From positions 1 through 64,000 of the forward strand of contig CANQTL010000006.1 of assembly GCA_947626775.1 (NCBI GenBank): 64,000 nt of DNA, given 5' to 3'. The notes under the pieces were generated by a model. That model was not told where the DNA came from, searched no databases, and saw only the letters and a list, made by a program, of their open reading frames with translations. The first letter of the stretch is position 1. Each line of letters begins with the position of its first letter. This document shows, one piece after another, positions 41,097-49,056 of the stretch. The DNA comes from an uncultured Lachnospiraceae bacterium. Lineage in GTDB: Bacteria > Bacillota > Clostridia > Lachnospirales > Lachnospiraceae. A program made the position numbers and the translations under genes.

Positions 41097-41480
41097 ATGG
41101 AAGAGAGAGGCGTCGGACTGTCAAACAATGAATGGTACATTATGGAATACCTCTGGGAAGATTCGCCGAAAACAGCGACCCAGATCGTCAGAGCGATGGA
41201 ACAGGAAACCGGCTGGGCGAAGAGCACCACGAAAACCATGCTCAGGCGCTTGGAACAAAAAGGCTGTATTGCCTACAGAGAAGGAGAAAAGGCGCGGGAG
41301 TACTATGCGGTCGTAAAGCGGGAAGAAGTGGTGGAGTCCGAGACGAACAGCTTTCTGAACAGGATCTATAACGGCAGTCTCGGCCTGCTGGTGAACACGC
41401 TGGTAAAAAAGCAGGAGATTTCCGATGCGGAGATGGAAGAACTGTACCGTATCATCAAAGAGGCAAAAGAGAAGAAGTGA
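41097..41480 (+). CDS. BlaI/MecI/CopY family transcriptional repressor
   Basis: The 127-residue winged-helix protein has LSNNEWYIMEYLWEDSPKTATQIVRAM, STTKTMLRRLEQKGCIAYRE (recognition helix) and an acidic dimerisation tail from residue 75. These repressors are inactivated by proteolysis triggered by an M56 membrane protease, and such a gene follows 12 bases downstream. AGGAGG is upstream of the ATG. It probably represses its own operon through the dyad at 41004-41021. Confidence 0.94.
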   Translation: MEERGVGLSNNEWYIMEYLWEDSPKTATQIVRAMEQETGWAKSTTKTMLRRLEQKGCIAYREGEKAREYYAVVKREEVVESETNSFLNRIYNGSLGLLVNTLVKKQEISDAEMEELYRIIKEAKEKK

Positions 41481-41492
41481 GAAGGAGAAAAA

Positions 41493-43181
41493 ATGATGGC
41501 AGATATTATGATACAGACGGCAGTTCTGGTAGTGGCAATACTTGCGGTGCAGAAATTGTTCGGGGACAGGCTGCACGCGTATCTGCGGTACAGTTTGTGG
41601 CTGCTCGTGGTTCTGCGGCTGATGGTGCCGTTTAATTTTCTGGACAGTCCGCTCAGCGTGCTCCGGGTTGCGGGAGCAGCCGGCGGACGGGAGGAAAGGC
41701 TGATGCAGCGGTCTGCTGCGGAGGACAGAGCAGCTTTCAACGGGCAAGATACGGGATCGAATGATGCGGCGGCGCACATCATAACGGATCATGCGGCGGC
41801 CGATGCGGACGGAAAGAAAAATTCTGTGCGGCAGACGGATCGGCTCGGCTCCATAGCAGAGATGTCAGGGCGGGTATTGCCTGTGGTATGGCTTGCGGGA
41901 AGCGTGCTTGTGGGAGGCGTTCTGCTGTTTTCCCATAGTCGTTTTCAGAGAAGGCTGCGCAGAAGCCGCACACGCTGTACGGGCGGCGCACGGGATGCGG
42001 CGAAGAACTGCCATATTCCGGTCTATCGGGTTAAAGGTTTGGAGACGCCGTGTCTGGCCGGCGTTTTTCGTCCGGCAGTCTATGTCGGCGCAGAGCTTGA
42101 CAAGGATTCGGACTATTTTCGCTATGCCGTGACGCATGAAAAGGTGCACTGTCTGCACGGAGATCATCTCTGGGCGCTGGTGCGCGCCGCGCTCGTCACC
42201 GCATACTGGTTTCACCCTCTGGTGTGGATTGCGGCGATATATTCCGCCAAAGACGGGGAGATCGCCTGTGATTACGGCACGATCCGCCGTCTGGGACAGG
42301 ATGAGCGGACTGCGTACAGTGAAATGCTTTTGGCATTTGCGAAAGGGAAAAGAAGCAGGAGATGTGATCCCTGCGGCACAATGCTGCGCCCGCGCCGGTC
42401 GGAACTGAAAGAAAGGATCCAGCGGCTGGTGAAAGGCAATCGCAGCGCTAAGGCATGGGCGGGTACGCTGGCGGTGTCTTTGATGCTTGTCACGGCAGGC
42501 TGTACTTTCACAGGCGCATCTGTGGACGAGGCAGAGGAGACGGTGCGGCCCGTAGAAGCGACACAGGCAGAGACGTCGGCGGAGGAAAAGAAGGAAGAGG
42601 CAGAGCGCGGTTCAGGCGATGTGCCTGAGGATCCGATTAAAGAGCCTGCGGCTGATGAGGAGCCCGGTACAGAGGGCGAAGCGCCGCAGGAAGAAGCCGA
42701 TGCGGAGTCTGACAATGTCAATACAGAGGAGGCCGGCGCTTTTGCTGTGGGCGGCGAGATTCTCTATGCGGAACCCTGCGAATATACCGGAATATCCGCT
42801 GCTTTCGGAGAGCGGATAAATCCCGCCACGCAGGAAGTCATAAGACATGAGGGAATCGATTATGCAGCGGAGAAAGGTACTGACGTCAAAGCAGCAGCAG
42901 ACGGCGTGGTATATGAGACGGGATTTTCCGCGCAGGACGGCAATTATATCGTGCTCCTACATGCGAATGGCGATATGACATACTACTGTCATTGTCAGGA
43001 AATTACCGCCCGGAAAGACGAAGAGGTAAAATGCGGCGACAAGATCGCCACTGTGGGACAGACAGGGATGGCTACGGGACCGCATCTGCACTTTGCCCTG
43101 AGCCGGAACGGGGAGTTTATCGACCCGCAGGCGGTTCAAGAACAGAAAGAAGCGGATGTCACATACATAGATACCCCGTGA
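41493..43181 (+). CDS. M56 membrane metallopeptidase fused to an M23 (LytM-type) peptidase
   Basis: The 562-residue protein has membrane helices at about 5-22, 28-46 and 130-150, then the zinc site HEKVH (residues 215-219) preceded by CLAGVFRPAVYVG, as in the BlaR1/MecR1 protease domain. At about 320-337 comes another hydrophobic stretch ending VTAGC, which looks like an internal lipobox. A highly acidic E/P/A linker (345-415) follows, then an M23 domain (430-550): RHEGIDYAAEKGTDVKAAADG, HANGDMTYYCHC and GPHLHFAL with all zinc ligands. BlaR1 has a penicillin-sensor domain at this place; here a peptidoglycan endopeptidase replaces it. It is paired with BlaI. The 3' end overlaps the convergent kinase gene by 23 bases. 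Confidence 0.88.
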   Translation: MMADIMIQTAVLVVAILAVQKLFGDRLHAYLRYSLWLLVVLRLMVPFNFLDSPLSVLRVAGAAGGREERLMQRSAAEDRAAFNGQDTGSNDAAAHIITDHAAADADGKKNSVRQTDRLGSIAEMSGRVLPVVWLAGSVLVGGVLLFSHSRFQRRLRRSRTRCTGGARDAAKNCHIPVYRVKGLETPCLAGVFRPAVYVGAELDKDSDYFRYAVTHEKVHCLHGDHLWALVRAALVTAYWFHPLVWIAAIYSAKDGEIACDYGTIRRLGQDERTAYSEMLLAFAKGKRSRRCDPCGTMLRPRRSELKERIQRLVKGNRSAKAWAGTLAVSLMLVTAGCTFTGASVDEAEETVRPVEATQAETSAEEKKEEAERGSGDVPEDPIKEPAADEEPGTEGEAPQEEADAESDNVNTEEAGAFAVGGEILYAEPCEYTGISAAFGERINPATQEVIRHEGIDYAAEKGTDVKAAADGVVYETGFSAQDGNYIVLLHANGDMTYYCHCQEITARKDEEVKCGDKIATVGQTGMATGPHLHFALSRNGEFIDPQAVQEQKEADVTYIDTP

Positions 43182-44472
43182 CCGTAAAAATATTATTCTG
43201 TACGTCGGTGCGAAAATCACCGGCGTATTTTTCTGTAATGCGTTTCATGATGGCGATGCCGTAACCGTGGGAGAGCGCATTGGACTTAGTTGTCTTAAAT
43301 TCGTTGTTTGTGGGATGCATCCACGCAGGGTCACAGGGATTTTCGCAGCGAAAATACAGGAAGTTTCCCTTTTGCCGGATTGTCAGGGACAGCCGGCGTT
43401 TTGCTGTCTCCAGATGCGAGTTGGCCTCCAGAGCGTTGTCGAGCATATTGGAGAGAAACTGGCACAGGTCAAGATCCTCTATGGATACGGAGTTCATTAC
43501 CTCAATGGTGTAGTCGGTCTGGATCCCGGCCTCAGCCGCCCGCTTTTTATATCCTGACAACATGGAGTTGAGCAGTATGTGAGGCGTGTAAAATTCGGTG
43601 GCTTCAGCGACCTCGATCTGCGACAGCTTATTCAGATAATTTTCTGCGCCCTCGTAATCCTGGTTCTGTATCAGGATGGACAGGGCGGTCATGTGATGGC
43701 GAAATTCGTGCCGAAGTTCCCGTTCCTTGTCGGTGTGCTCCGCCAGAAGTTTGTAGTGGTTGACCGCAATCTCCAGGGAAGCCTGCTTGTTGGCCTGCTG
43801 CTGCATTGTCTGTATCGTGCGCAGAATGATAGCGCAGATAACCGGCATCAGAACACACAGGGCCCTTATGATAATGTCGAGCAGCTTCTCCGCGGACAGA
43901 CCGCCGCTCATGGGAATCTGATAACAGAGAAGCATTGTCGCGAAGAACAGTCCCGGAATCAGCGTGAACCACTTCCAGACATTCAGTCCGATCGGGCTGT
44001 CAAAAGCGCTGCGGGCAAGCCGCATAATGTGAAGCATGGGATAGAACAGAAGAGCGGTGGACAGAAGCTGCGCCAGCAGGAAGTTGGTGTTATACAGGTA
44101 ATCTTCGGGAATGAACCAATCCCCGAGCATCGAGATCAGGAAGCCATAGTTGAGAACCAGGATGACCGTATAGAGCATATGGATCGGCGCCGCCCAGATG
44201 CAGAATAAGTATATGCCTGTCAGAAGAGCGACGGTCAGCAGGAAAATCAGGTTGAGCGGCAGGAAAGAATCGTATATTCCCGAAGGGATATCCATGACGA
44301 CATATACATAGGTAAAAATGACGGACATGACAACCATGGCGCCGCAGATTGCCGCGATTACCCGTTTTCTGGGATAGCGGAAACGGTCGAGAAAAGGATA
44401 GAGGCAAAAAAACGTGCAGGGGACAAGCTGTAAATAAAAGCCGCATAAACTGTGCAGTATCGCTGACAACAT
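43159..44472 (-). CDS. GHKL-domain sensor histidine kinase (AgrC-like topology)
   Basis: The 437-residue protein has six N-terminal membrane helices (residues 5-210), a coiled helix with EIAVNHYKLLAEHTDKERELRHEFRHHM carrying the phosphoacceptor His (HEFRHH, near 257), and a GHKL ATPase domain with DLDLCQFLSNMLDNALEA (N box, about 338) and SHGYGIAIMKRI (G box). This matches peptide-sensing kinases of the Agr type. No LytTR response regulator or autoinducer gene is adjacent, so its partner is elsewhere. The ATG has AAAGGAGGAG upstream. Confidence 0.92.
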   Translation of the reverse strand: MLSAILHSLCGFYLQLVPCTFFCLYPFLDRFRYPRKRVIAAICGAMVVMSVIFTYVYVVMDIPSGIYDSFLPLNLIFLLTVALLTGIYLFCIWAAPIHMLYTVILVLNYGFLISMLGDWFIPEDYLYNTNFLLAQLLSTALLFYPMLHIMRLARSAFDSPIGLNVWKWFTLIPGLFFATMLLCYQIPMSGGLSAEKLLDIIIRALCVLMPVICAIILRTIQTMQQQANKQASLEIAVNHYKLLAEHTDKERELRHEFRHHMTALSILIQNQDYEGAENYLNKLSQIEVAEATEFYTPHILLNSMLSGYKKRAAEAGIQTDYTIEVMNSVSIEDLDLCQFLSNMLDNALEANSHLETAKRRLSLTIRQKGNFLYFRCENPCDPAWMHPTNNEFKTTKSNALSHGYGIAIMKRITEKYAGDFRTDVQNNIFTVTGYLCM

Positions 44473-44535
44473 AGATTTCTCCTCCTTTGCCCGTCATAGG
44501 CGGAACAAATGTACGGTCGGTAATCGTTCAATCTA

Positions 44536-44564
44536 ATAGTATAGAAACCGCCGCGGTGTGTCAA
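44536..44564 (-). promoter_or_regulatory. promoter of the GHKL kinase gene
   Basis: On the minus strand TTGACA (44564-44559), a 17-base spacer and TACTAT (44541-44536) lie about 65 bases ahead of the ATG. A 7-bp hairpin, CAGACCG/CGGTCTG (44574-44580 and 44590-44596), with a T run on the minus side lies just upstream. Confidence 0.5.
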
Positions 44565-44611
44565 TGTATAAAACAGACCGTTTGGACAGCGGTCTGCAAT
44601 AGGAAAAAGAC

Positions 44612-44640
44612 TTGAACAATCCGGATGCAGCGAATATAAT
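44612..44640 (+). promoter_or_regulatory. promoter of the sulfatase-like membrane enzyme gene
   Basis: TTGAAC (44612-44617), a 17-base spacer and TATAAT (44635-44640) lie about 45 bases ahead of the GTG start. Confidence 0.65.
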
Positions 44641-44685
44641 AATAAACGATTTTTGATGTTTGAAATACACGGGGAGGTTTGGAAC

Positions 44686-46914
44686 GTGTCTGTATTTGTT
44701 CTGCTGCTGTTGTTGTGTGCGCTGCCGGGAACATTGGCCGGGATTCTTCAGGCTTATATAGGGAAACATACAGGGGACCGGGATTTCCTGTTCAAATCGG
44801 CGTCTGCCTATACGGCGCTTTTTTACGGGATACTGTCCGCGGTGAAAACGGTGTTTGACGGCGGCGGGGCAACGCTGGCCGAGAGCTTTGCGGACGCCGT
44901 TCCGGCGACCTGTCTGCATTATCTGCCGCCGCTTGTTCTGCTGGCGTTGATCATTCCCGGCCTTGTCACGCGGATCTTTCGCAGGATGGATCTGCCCCGG
45001 CTGATCGCCGTATTTGATTCTTTTCTATGCCTGCTGCTCCTCCCGGTATGGGTGGTCGGAGTCAGGATCAGCAACGCGCTGTACATAGCGGCGGTATCTG
45101 TCAGCGCTCTGGCGGCGCTGGGCGTTACTCTGTACTGGCGCGGCGGGATACAGTTTTTTGATTCTGAAAGCCGCAGGCGCAGATGCGGCTATGCTGTGCC
45201 GGTGACGCTCTTCTATGTCGTGACCGTCGATCTGGTGCTTCCGGGCGTTCTCTTTTTAAATAACCGGGATGAGATCACAGTCTATCCCGTCGACTTTGCC
45301 AGAGCGCTCTTGACAGGGGCTGTCGTTCATTTCATCGTTATTGCCGGGATCGGCGTGCTGCTTTTGACATGGCGGCAGCTGGAACTGTTCTATACGTTTC
45401 TGTTTGCCGTGACTCTGGCCGGATATCTGCAGGACATGCTGCTCAATAAGAGTCTTCAGGCTATGGACGGCGGTCTGCAGGAGTGGTCCAGAACGACTCT
45501 GTGGATCAACAATATCGTCTGGATCGCATTGATCGGCGGTATTTTTCTTCTGAGAGCGCTGCTGCGCAAAAAGAATGTGCGGAAAGCGTATGCCATGATC
45601 GCCGGTTATCTCTGCCTGGTGCAGGCGGTCTCGCTGGGATATCTGGCAGTTTCCCAGATGATCGCGCAGAGCGGCGGGGAGGAGGACGCAGCCGAAGACG
45701 AATGGATCCTGGCTACGGACGGCGCGCTGGAACTTCATCCAGACAATAATGTACTGGTGTTTGTACTGGATGCGTATGATGAACAGATCCTGGAGAAGGT
45801 GCTTGCAGAGGATCCTGATTTCTTGGCGCCGCTGGATGGATTTACCTATTATCCCAACGCCACGAGTCTGTATGCCTATACCAGTACGTCGCTGCCGTAT
45901 CTGCTGTCCGATGTGGAGTGGCAGATGGGTATGAGTATGGAGGAATATGCCGCTTATGCGTTTGAAAACGGCAGTGTGCTGAATGATATCGCTTCTGCCG
46001 GTTATAAAATAGACTTGTATACTGACATGCAGTATGTAAGAGGAATAGACACTGATATGCTCGGCAATTATGTGCCCTATGACAGGCCGGCCTGCGATAC
46101 CTGGGATACGGTTCGGATGATGGACAGATGCGCCAGATATCAGATGGCGCCCTATATGATCAAATATAGGTACTGGTATACTACGGATGCGCTCCAGGCG
46201 CTGTCACGGAATGAAGGCCACACCAAAGACTGGGCCGTATGGGCGACTTACAATGATCACCCCTTCTACAACGCTCTCATACAGAAAGGTCTGACAAGTG
46301 GAGAGAGCGCCGGCTACAAGGGAAATTTTAAGTTCTACCATATGTACGGCGCTCACCCGCCCTATCGACTGAAGGAAGATATGGCGACCGAACCGGAGGA
46401 CCGGCTGGACTATGACGGCATGATCTCGCAGGCCAAGGGCAGCCTGAAGGTTGTGTTTGAATATATCCGTCAGCTCCAGAGTCTGGATGGGGGGGGGCTG
46501 TACGATAACGCAACGATCGTGATCACCGCGGATCACGGCCATCACGACATGTACGAGCCGGACGTGGTCAACTTCCGCAAAGGACTGCTGCTGGGGGACA
46601 CGAGCACGCCGATCCTGCTGGTCAAAAAAGCGCATCAGACATGGGAGGGCGTGCGGGAGAGCGACGCCCCGGTCTCGCACACAGAGATGATCGCCGAGAT
46701 CATGGCGGCGATCAATCCCGAGGCCGCGGCGGATTACGGCAGGACACTGGACGAAGTGTCGGAGACGGAAGAGCGCACGCGCCGCTTTATTTATGTGAAA
46801 GAAGATTCTACTTATACCAGGTATATCAAGACGGAGATCCGGGGCGATGCGCGAGACCCGGATAATTGGACGATTGTGGAAGAAGTTTTCACGGAAAATG
46901 AAACGGGTTTCTGA
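44686..46914 (+). CDS. membrane-anchored sulfatase/alkaline-phosphatase superfamily enzyme (LTA-synthase-like)
   Basis: The 742-residue protein has nine or ten membrane helices (residues 1-335) and an extracellular alkaline-phosphatase-like domain (about 350-700): NNVLVFVLDAYDEQ with the first metal Asp, YYPNATSLYAYTSTS with the Thr/Ser nucleophile region, FYHMYGAHPPYRL and ITADHGHHDMYEPD with the metal Asp-His near residue 612. Enzymes of this architecture transfer or hydrolyse phospho- or sulfo-groups on surface glycans or lipids. The GTG at 44686 has GGGGAGG 9 bases upstream; a TTG or ATG at 44653-44656 has no such site. A run of nine G at 46489-46497 lies in the catalytic domain (residue 601). 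Confidence 0.85.
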   Translation: MSVFVLLLLLCALPGTLAGILQAYIGKHTGDRDFLFKSASAYTALFYGILSAVKTVFDGGGATLAESFADAVPATCLHYLPPLVLLALIIPGLVTRIFRRMDLPRLIAVFDSFLCLLLLPVWVVGVRISNALYIAAVSVSALAALGVTLYWRGGIQFFDSESRRRRCGYAVPVTLFYVVTVDLVLPGVLFLNNRDEITVYPVDFARALLTGAVVHFIVIAGIGVLLLTWRQLELFYTFLFAVTLAGYLQDMLLNKSLQAMDGGLQEWSRTTLWINNIVWIALIGGIFLLRALLRKKNVRKAYAMIAGYLCLVQAVSLGYLAVSQMIAQSGGEEDAAEDEWILATDGALELHPDNNVLVFVLDAYDEQILEKVLAEDPDFLAPLDGFTYYPNATSLYAYTSTSLPYLLSDVEWQMGMSMEEYAAYAFENGSVLNDIASAGYKIDLYTDMQYVRGIDTDMLGNYVPYDRPACDTWDTVRMMDRCARYQMAPYMIKYRYWYTTDALQALSRNEGHTKDWAVWATYNDHPFYNALIQKGLTSGESAGYKGNFKFYHMYGAHPPYRLKEDMATEPEDRLDYDGMISQAKGSLKVVFEYIRQLQSLDGGGLYDNATIVITADHGHHDMYEPDVVNFRKGLLLGDTSTPILLVKKAHQTWEGVRESDAPVSHTEMIAEIMAAINPEAAADYGRTLDEVSETEERTRRFIYVKEDSTYTRYIKTEIRGDARDPDNWTIVEEVFTENETGF
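46489..46497. repeat. run of nine G in the sulfatase-like gene
   Basis: Nine consecutive G encode part of LDGGGLYDN, shortly before the ITADHGHHD metal motif. One base gained or lost would truncate the enzyme before its last metal ligands. Runs of eight or more G are a common phase-variation switch in surface genes of other bacteria. Confidence 0.6.
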
Positions 46915-46929
46915 GTTTCTGTATGACAG

Positions 46930-46962
46930 GCGGTAAAACGGACAGAGTTTTACCGCTGTTTT
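46930..46962 (+). terminator. terminator of the sulfatase-like gene
   Basis: GCGGTAAAAC (46930-46939) and GTTTTACCGC (46947-46956) form a perfect 10-bp stem with a 7-base loop, followed by TGTTTT. Confidence 0.85.
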
Positions 46963-47049
46963 CATGTCACCTTATCGATTCCCCCTGCGTGTATATAACA
47001 GAAGGCAAGCTGAGCGCGCAATGCTTAAAAACGGAACGAGGAGGAGCGA

Positions 47050-47502
47050 ATGACAGTCGAGGAACTTGTGGAAGAGTACAGCGGAATGCTTTTCAGGATA
47101 TGTTTGATCGTCGCGGGCAATGAATGGGATGCGCAGGACGTGATCCAGGATGTCTTCTGCCGCTATATAGAGCGGGCGCCTGATTTCTGCGACAGGGAGC
47201 ACGAGCGGGCATGGCTCATCAAGGTGGCGGTCAACCGGTGCCGGGATATTCACCGATTTCGGCTCAGGCACCCGCAGGCGGATCTGGACGAGATTTCGTC
47301 GTACTGCGAACTGCCGGAGCGCAGCGAGGTGCTGGCGGCGTTGATGAATCTGCCGGAATCTTTGAAATCGGCGATTTATCTGCATTATATCGAGGGCTAT
47401 AAGACGGCGGAAATAGCAGACATCCTGGGCGTTTCCCTGAACGCGGTCAAGAAGCGTCTGGAGAGGGGAAGAAAAGCGCTGAAAATGACGCTGTCGGAAT
47501 AA
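47050..47502 (+). CDS. ECF-type RNA polymerase sigma factor
   Basis: The 150-residue protein has sigma region 2 (LVEEYSGMLFRICLIVAGN, WDAQDVIQDVFCRYI, ERAWLIKVAVNRCRDIHR) and region 4 (LPESLKSAIYLHYIEGYKTAEIADILGVSLNAVKKRLERGRKAL), separated by a short linker, as in extracytoplasmic-function sigma factors. GAGGAGC lies upstream. The gene for its probable anti-sigma factor follows 63 bases downstream. Confidence 0.93.
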   Translation: MTVEELVEEYSGMLFRICLIVAGNEWDAQDVIQDVFCRYIERAPDFCDREHERAWLIKVAVNRCRDIHRFRLRHPQADLDEISSYCELPERSEVLAALMNLPESLKSAIYLHYIEGYKTAEIADILGVSLNAVKKRLERGRKALKMTLSE

Positions 47503-47565
47503 TTGGATAGATAGGGGCGGTCGGAATGCAACTGTATTCGAGACGGATCCGGAGAGGAGCAAAAC

Positions 47566-48876
47566 ATGAAATTGCAAGATCTGAAAAATGCTGTGGAAGC
47601 GATAGAGATCAGTGAAAATATGCAGCGGGAGATCGCACAGAACGTATCGGAACGTACCCGGCGGGATAAGTGGGGGGGGGTAAAACCCGTATCCCCGCGC
47701 CGCAGAGCGCATGGTATGCCGCGCGTGGCGGCAGCTGCGGCGTGCGCGTTTCTTGCGGTCGGTTTGATTGGCGTTCCTGTCAGGGCGCTGGTCTCGTCTC
47801 TGGTAAAGGAGCGCATGGAGGAGATCCCCGCCGAGGAACATCGGGAGATGGCGGAGATGATGGACGGCCAGCCGGTGGGCGCGGACAGTTATTCCAGAGA
47901 GTACACGGCGGACGAACAGCGCCGTATGAAAGAACTTTGGAACCGGTATCAGGAGGGGGAATTTCCGGAGGGGAAGCTGCCCCAGACGGACAGAGAGGAA
48001 GAGGCAGAAGCCTTGGAACTGTGTTATCTTACCACCGACAGCAGCTTTCATCTGCCGGACAGGGCGCTCACCGACGAGGAACTTTTGGAGCTGATCGACT
48101 TTGAGGTCAAGCGCAATTATGCTCTGCAGAAGCGTTATGAGGAAGAGTGTGCCGATGAGATCTCGGCGGACGAACAGGGAAGAAAAGAGGCGGCGGCACA
48201 GGCAGTCGAGACGGGCGGCATCACCGAACAGGAGGCTGTCGCGGCGGCGCGGGAGTGGATGCAGAGACTGTACGGCATCACGGGAGACGGTATGGAACAG
48301 AATGCATACTTCGAGGAGGTGCAGGACGCGGGCTATGCCGGTTCGGGAGAGAAAAACACTTACATGGTCAACTGGACGGATATGCCGAACAGGGAGTATT
48401 ACTATTTCTACATCAGCGCGCAGGACGGAAGCCTGGTGTATGCCTCCCACAGCGGCAGCGCGCTGGTGGACAGCCTGCAGACGCCCGTGACGCCGGAAGA
48501 GACGGAAAAAATGCTCCCCGCGCTCAAGGACAAAGCGACAGCTTTTCTGGAGGATAAGCTGGGACTCAGCGCAGCGGCGTACGGGGAGAAGTATGCGCAC
48601 TATGTACTGTATATGGACGCAGCTTCGGATGTACAGCGCATAGGGAATCCGGTGAGCGTTATCTTCTGGCCCGGCAGCGGACAGAGCAAAACTGCCTCGC
48701 CGCCGGAATACGGCTATGCGGTTTCCTATGCGTGGGACGGCACATTCTCGGAGTGCTGCCGTGTGAAAGACATCGATACCTACTGGGACAACAGGGACAT
48801 GCTGGCGCAGTCGTATCAGAAAAATTACGGCGTGGAGGTACGGCAGATCAAGGTGCGGCTGGATGAGATAGAATAA
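47566..48876 (+). CDS. membrane protein, probable anti-sigma factor of the adjacent ECF sigma
   Basis: The protein has 436 residues. The N-terminal ~50 residues are cytosolic and helical (LQDLKNAVEAIEI, NMQREIAQNVSERT), where anti-sigma factors bind their sigma. A membrane helix follows (VAAAAACAFLAVGLIGVPV, about residues 53-71). The extracellular part is long, with coiled segments (100-210), then a PepSY-like region (EQEAVAAAREWMQRLYGI) and MVNWTDMPNREYYYFYISAQDG repeats. The topology fits a sensor that releases the sigma factor; this rests on the operon context. A run of nine G at 47672-47680 falls at residue 36, before the membrane helix. Confidence 0.72.
   Translation: MKLQDLKNAVEAIEISENMQREIAQNVSERTRRDKWGGVKPVSPRRRAHGMPRVAAAAACAFLAVGLIGVPVRALVSSLVKERMEEIPAEEHREMAEMMDGQPVGADSYSREYTADEQRRMKELWNRYQEGEFPEGKLPQTDREEEAEALELCYLTTDSSFHLPDRALTDEELLELIDFEVKRNYALQKRYEEECADEISADEQGRKEAAAQAVETGGITEQEAVAAAREWMQRLYGITGDGMEQNAYFEEVQDAGYAGSGEKNTYMVNWTDMPNREYYYFYISAQDGSLVYASHSGSALVDSLQTPVTPEETEKMLPALKDKATAFLEDKLGLSAAAYGEKYAHYVLYMDAASDVQRIGNPVSVIFWPGSGQSKTASPPEYGYAVSYAWDGTFSECCRVKDIDTYWDNRDMLAQSYQKNYGVEVRQIKVRLDEIE
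47672..47680. repeat. run of nine G in the anti-sigma-like gene
   Basis: Nine consecutive G lie between the sigma-binding region and the membrane helix (WGGV in the current frame). A slip of one base would leave only about 36 native residues and would remove the anti-sigma's membrane link. Confidence 0.6.
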
Positions 48877-48904
48877 GACAGTATCAAAAAAACAGTCTGT
48901 CAGA

Positions 48905-48940
48905 GGAATCGGTATTGAAAAATATCGGTTCCTTTTACTT
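48905..48940 (+). terminator. terminator of the sigma/anti-sigma operon
   Basis: GGAATCGGTATT (48905-48916) and AATATCGGTTCC (48921-48932) form a 12-bp RNA stem with two GU pairs and a GAAA tetraloop, followed by TTTTACTT. Confidence 0.8.
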
Positions 48941-48984
48941 TATGATAAGTATTTATGTGGGCGAAAATATGTTCGATACCATGC

Positions 48985-49043
48985 TTGCATTTTTTAACAA
49001 ACAGTAGTATAATCGGGGAAAAATCAGGTATACATTTTTTCCC
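48985..49043 (+). promoter_or_regulatory. promoter and dyad of the restriction-modification cassette
   Basis: TTGCAT (48985-48990), a 17-base spacer and TATAAT (49008-49013) precede the methyltransferase gene. Just downstream, GGGAAAAA (49016-49023) and TTTTTCCC (49036-49043) form a perfect 8-bp dyad around GTATAC (49028-49033), ending at the ribosome binding site (AGGAG from 49044). It could be the operator for the methyltransferase's N-terminal DNA-binding domain or an RNA hairpin next to the ribosome site. Confidence 0.55.
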
Positions 49044-49056
49044 AGGAGCGGCACGT

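Noticed and set aside
47670-48104. Alternative frame starting at the second G9 tract (144 codons, Gly/Arg-rich)
   Set aside because: It overlaps the anti-sigma gene in another frame and has no domain. It is a by-product of codon bias, though it shows where a slipped frame would lead.
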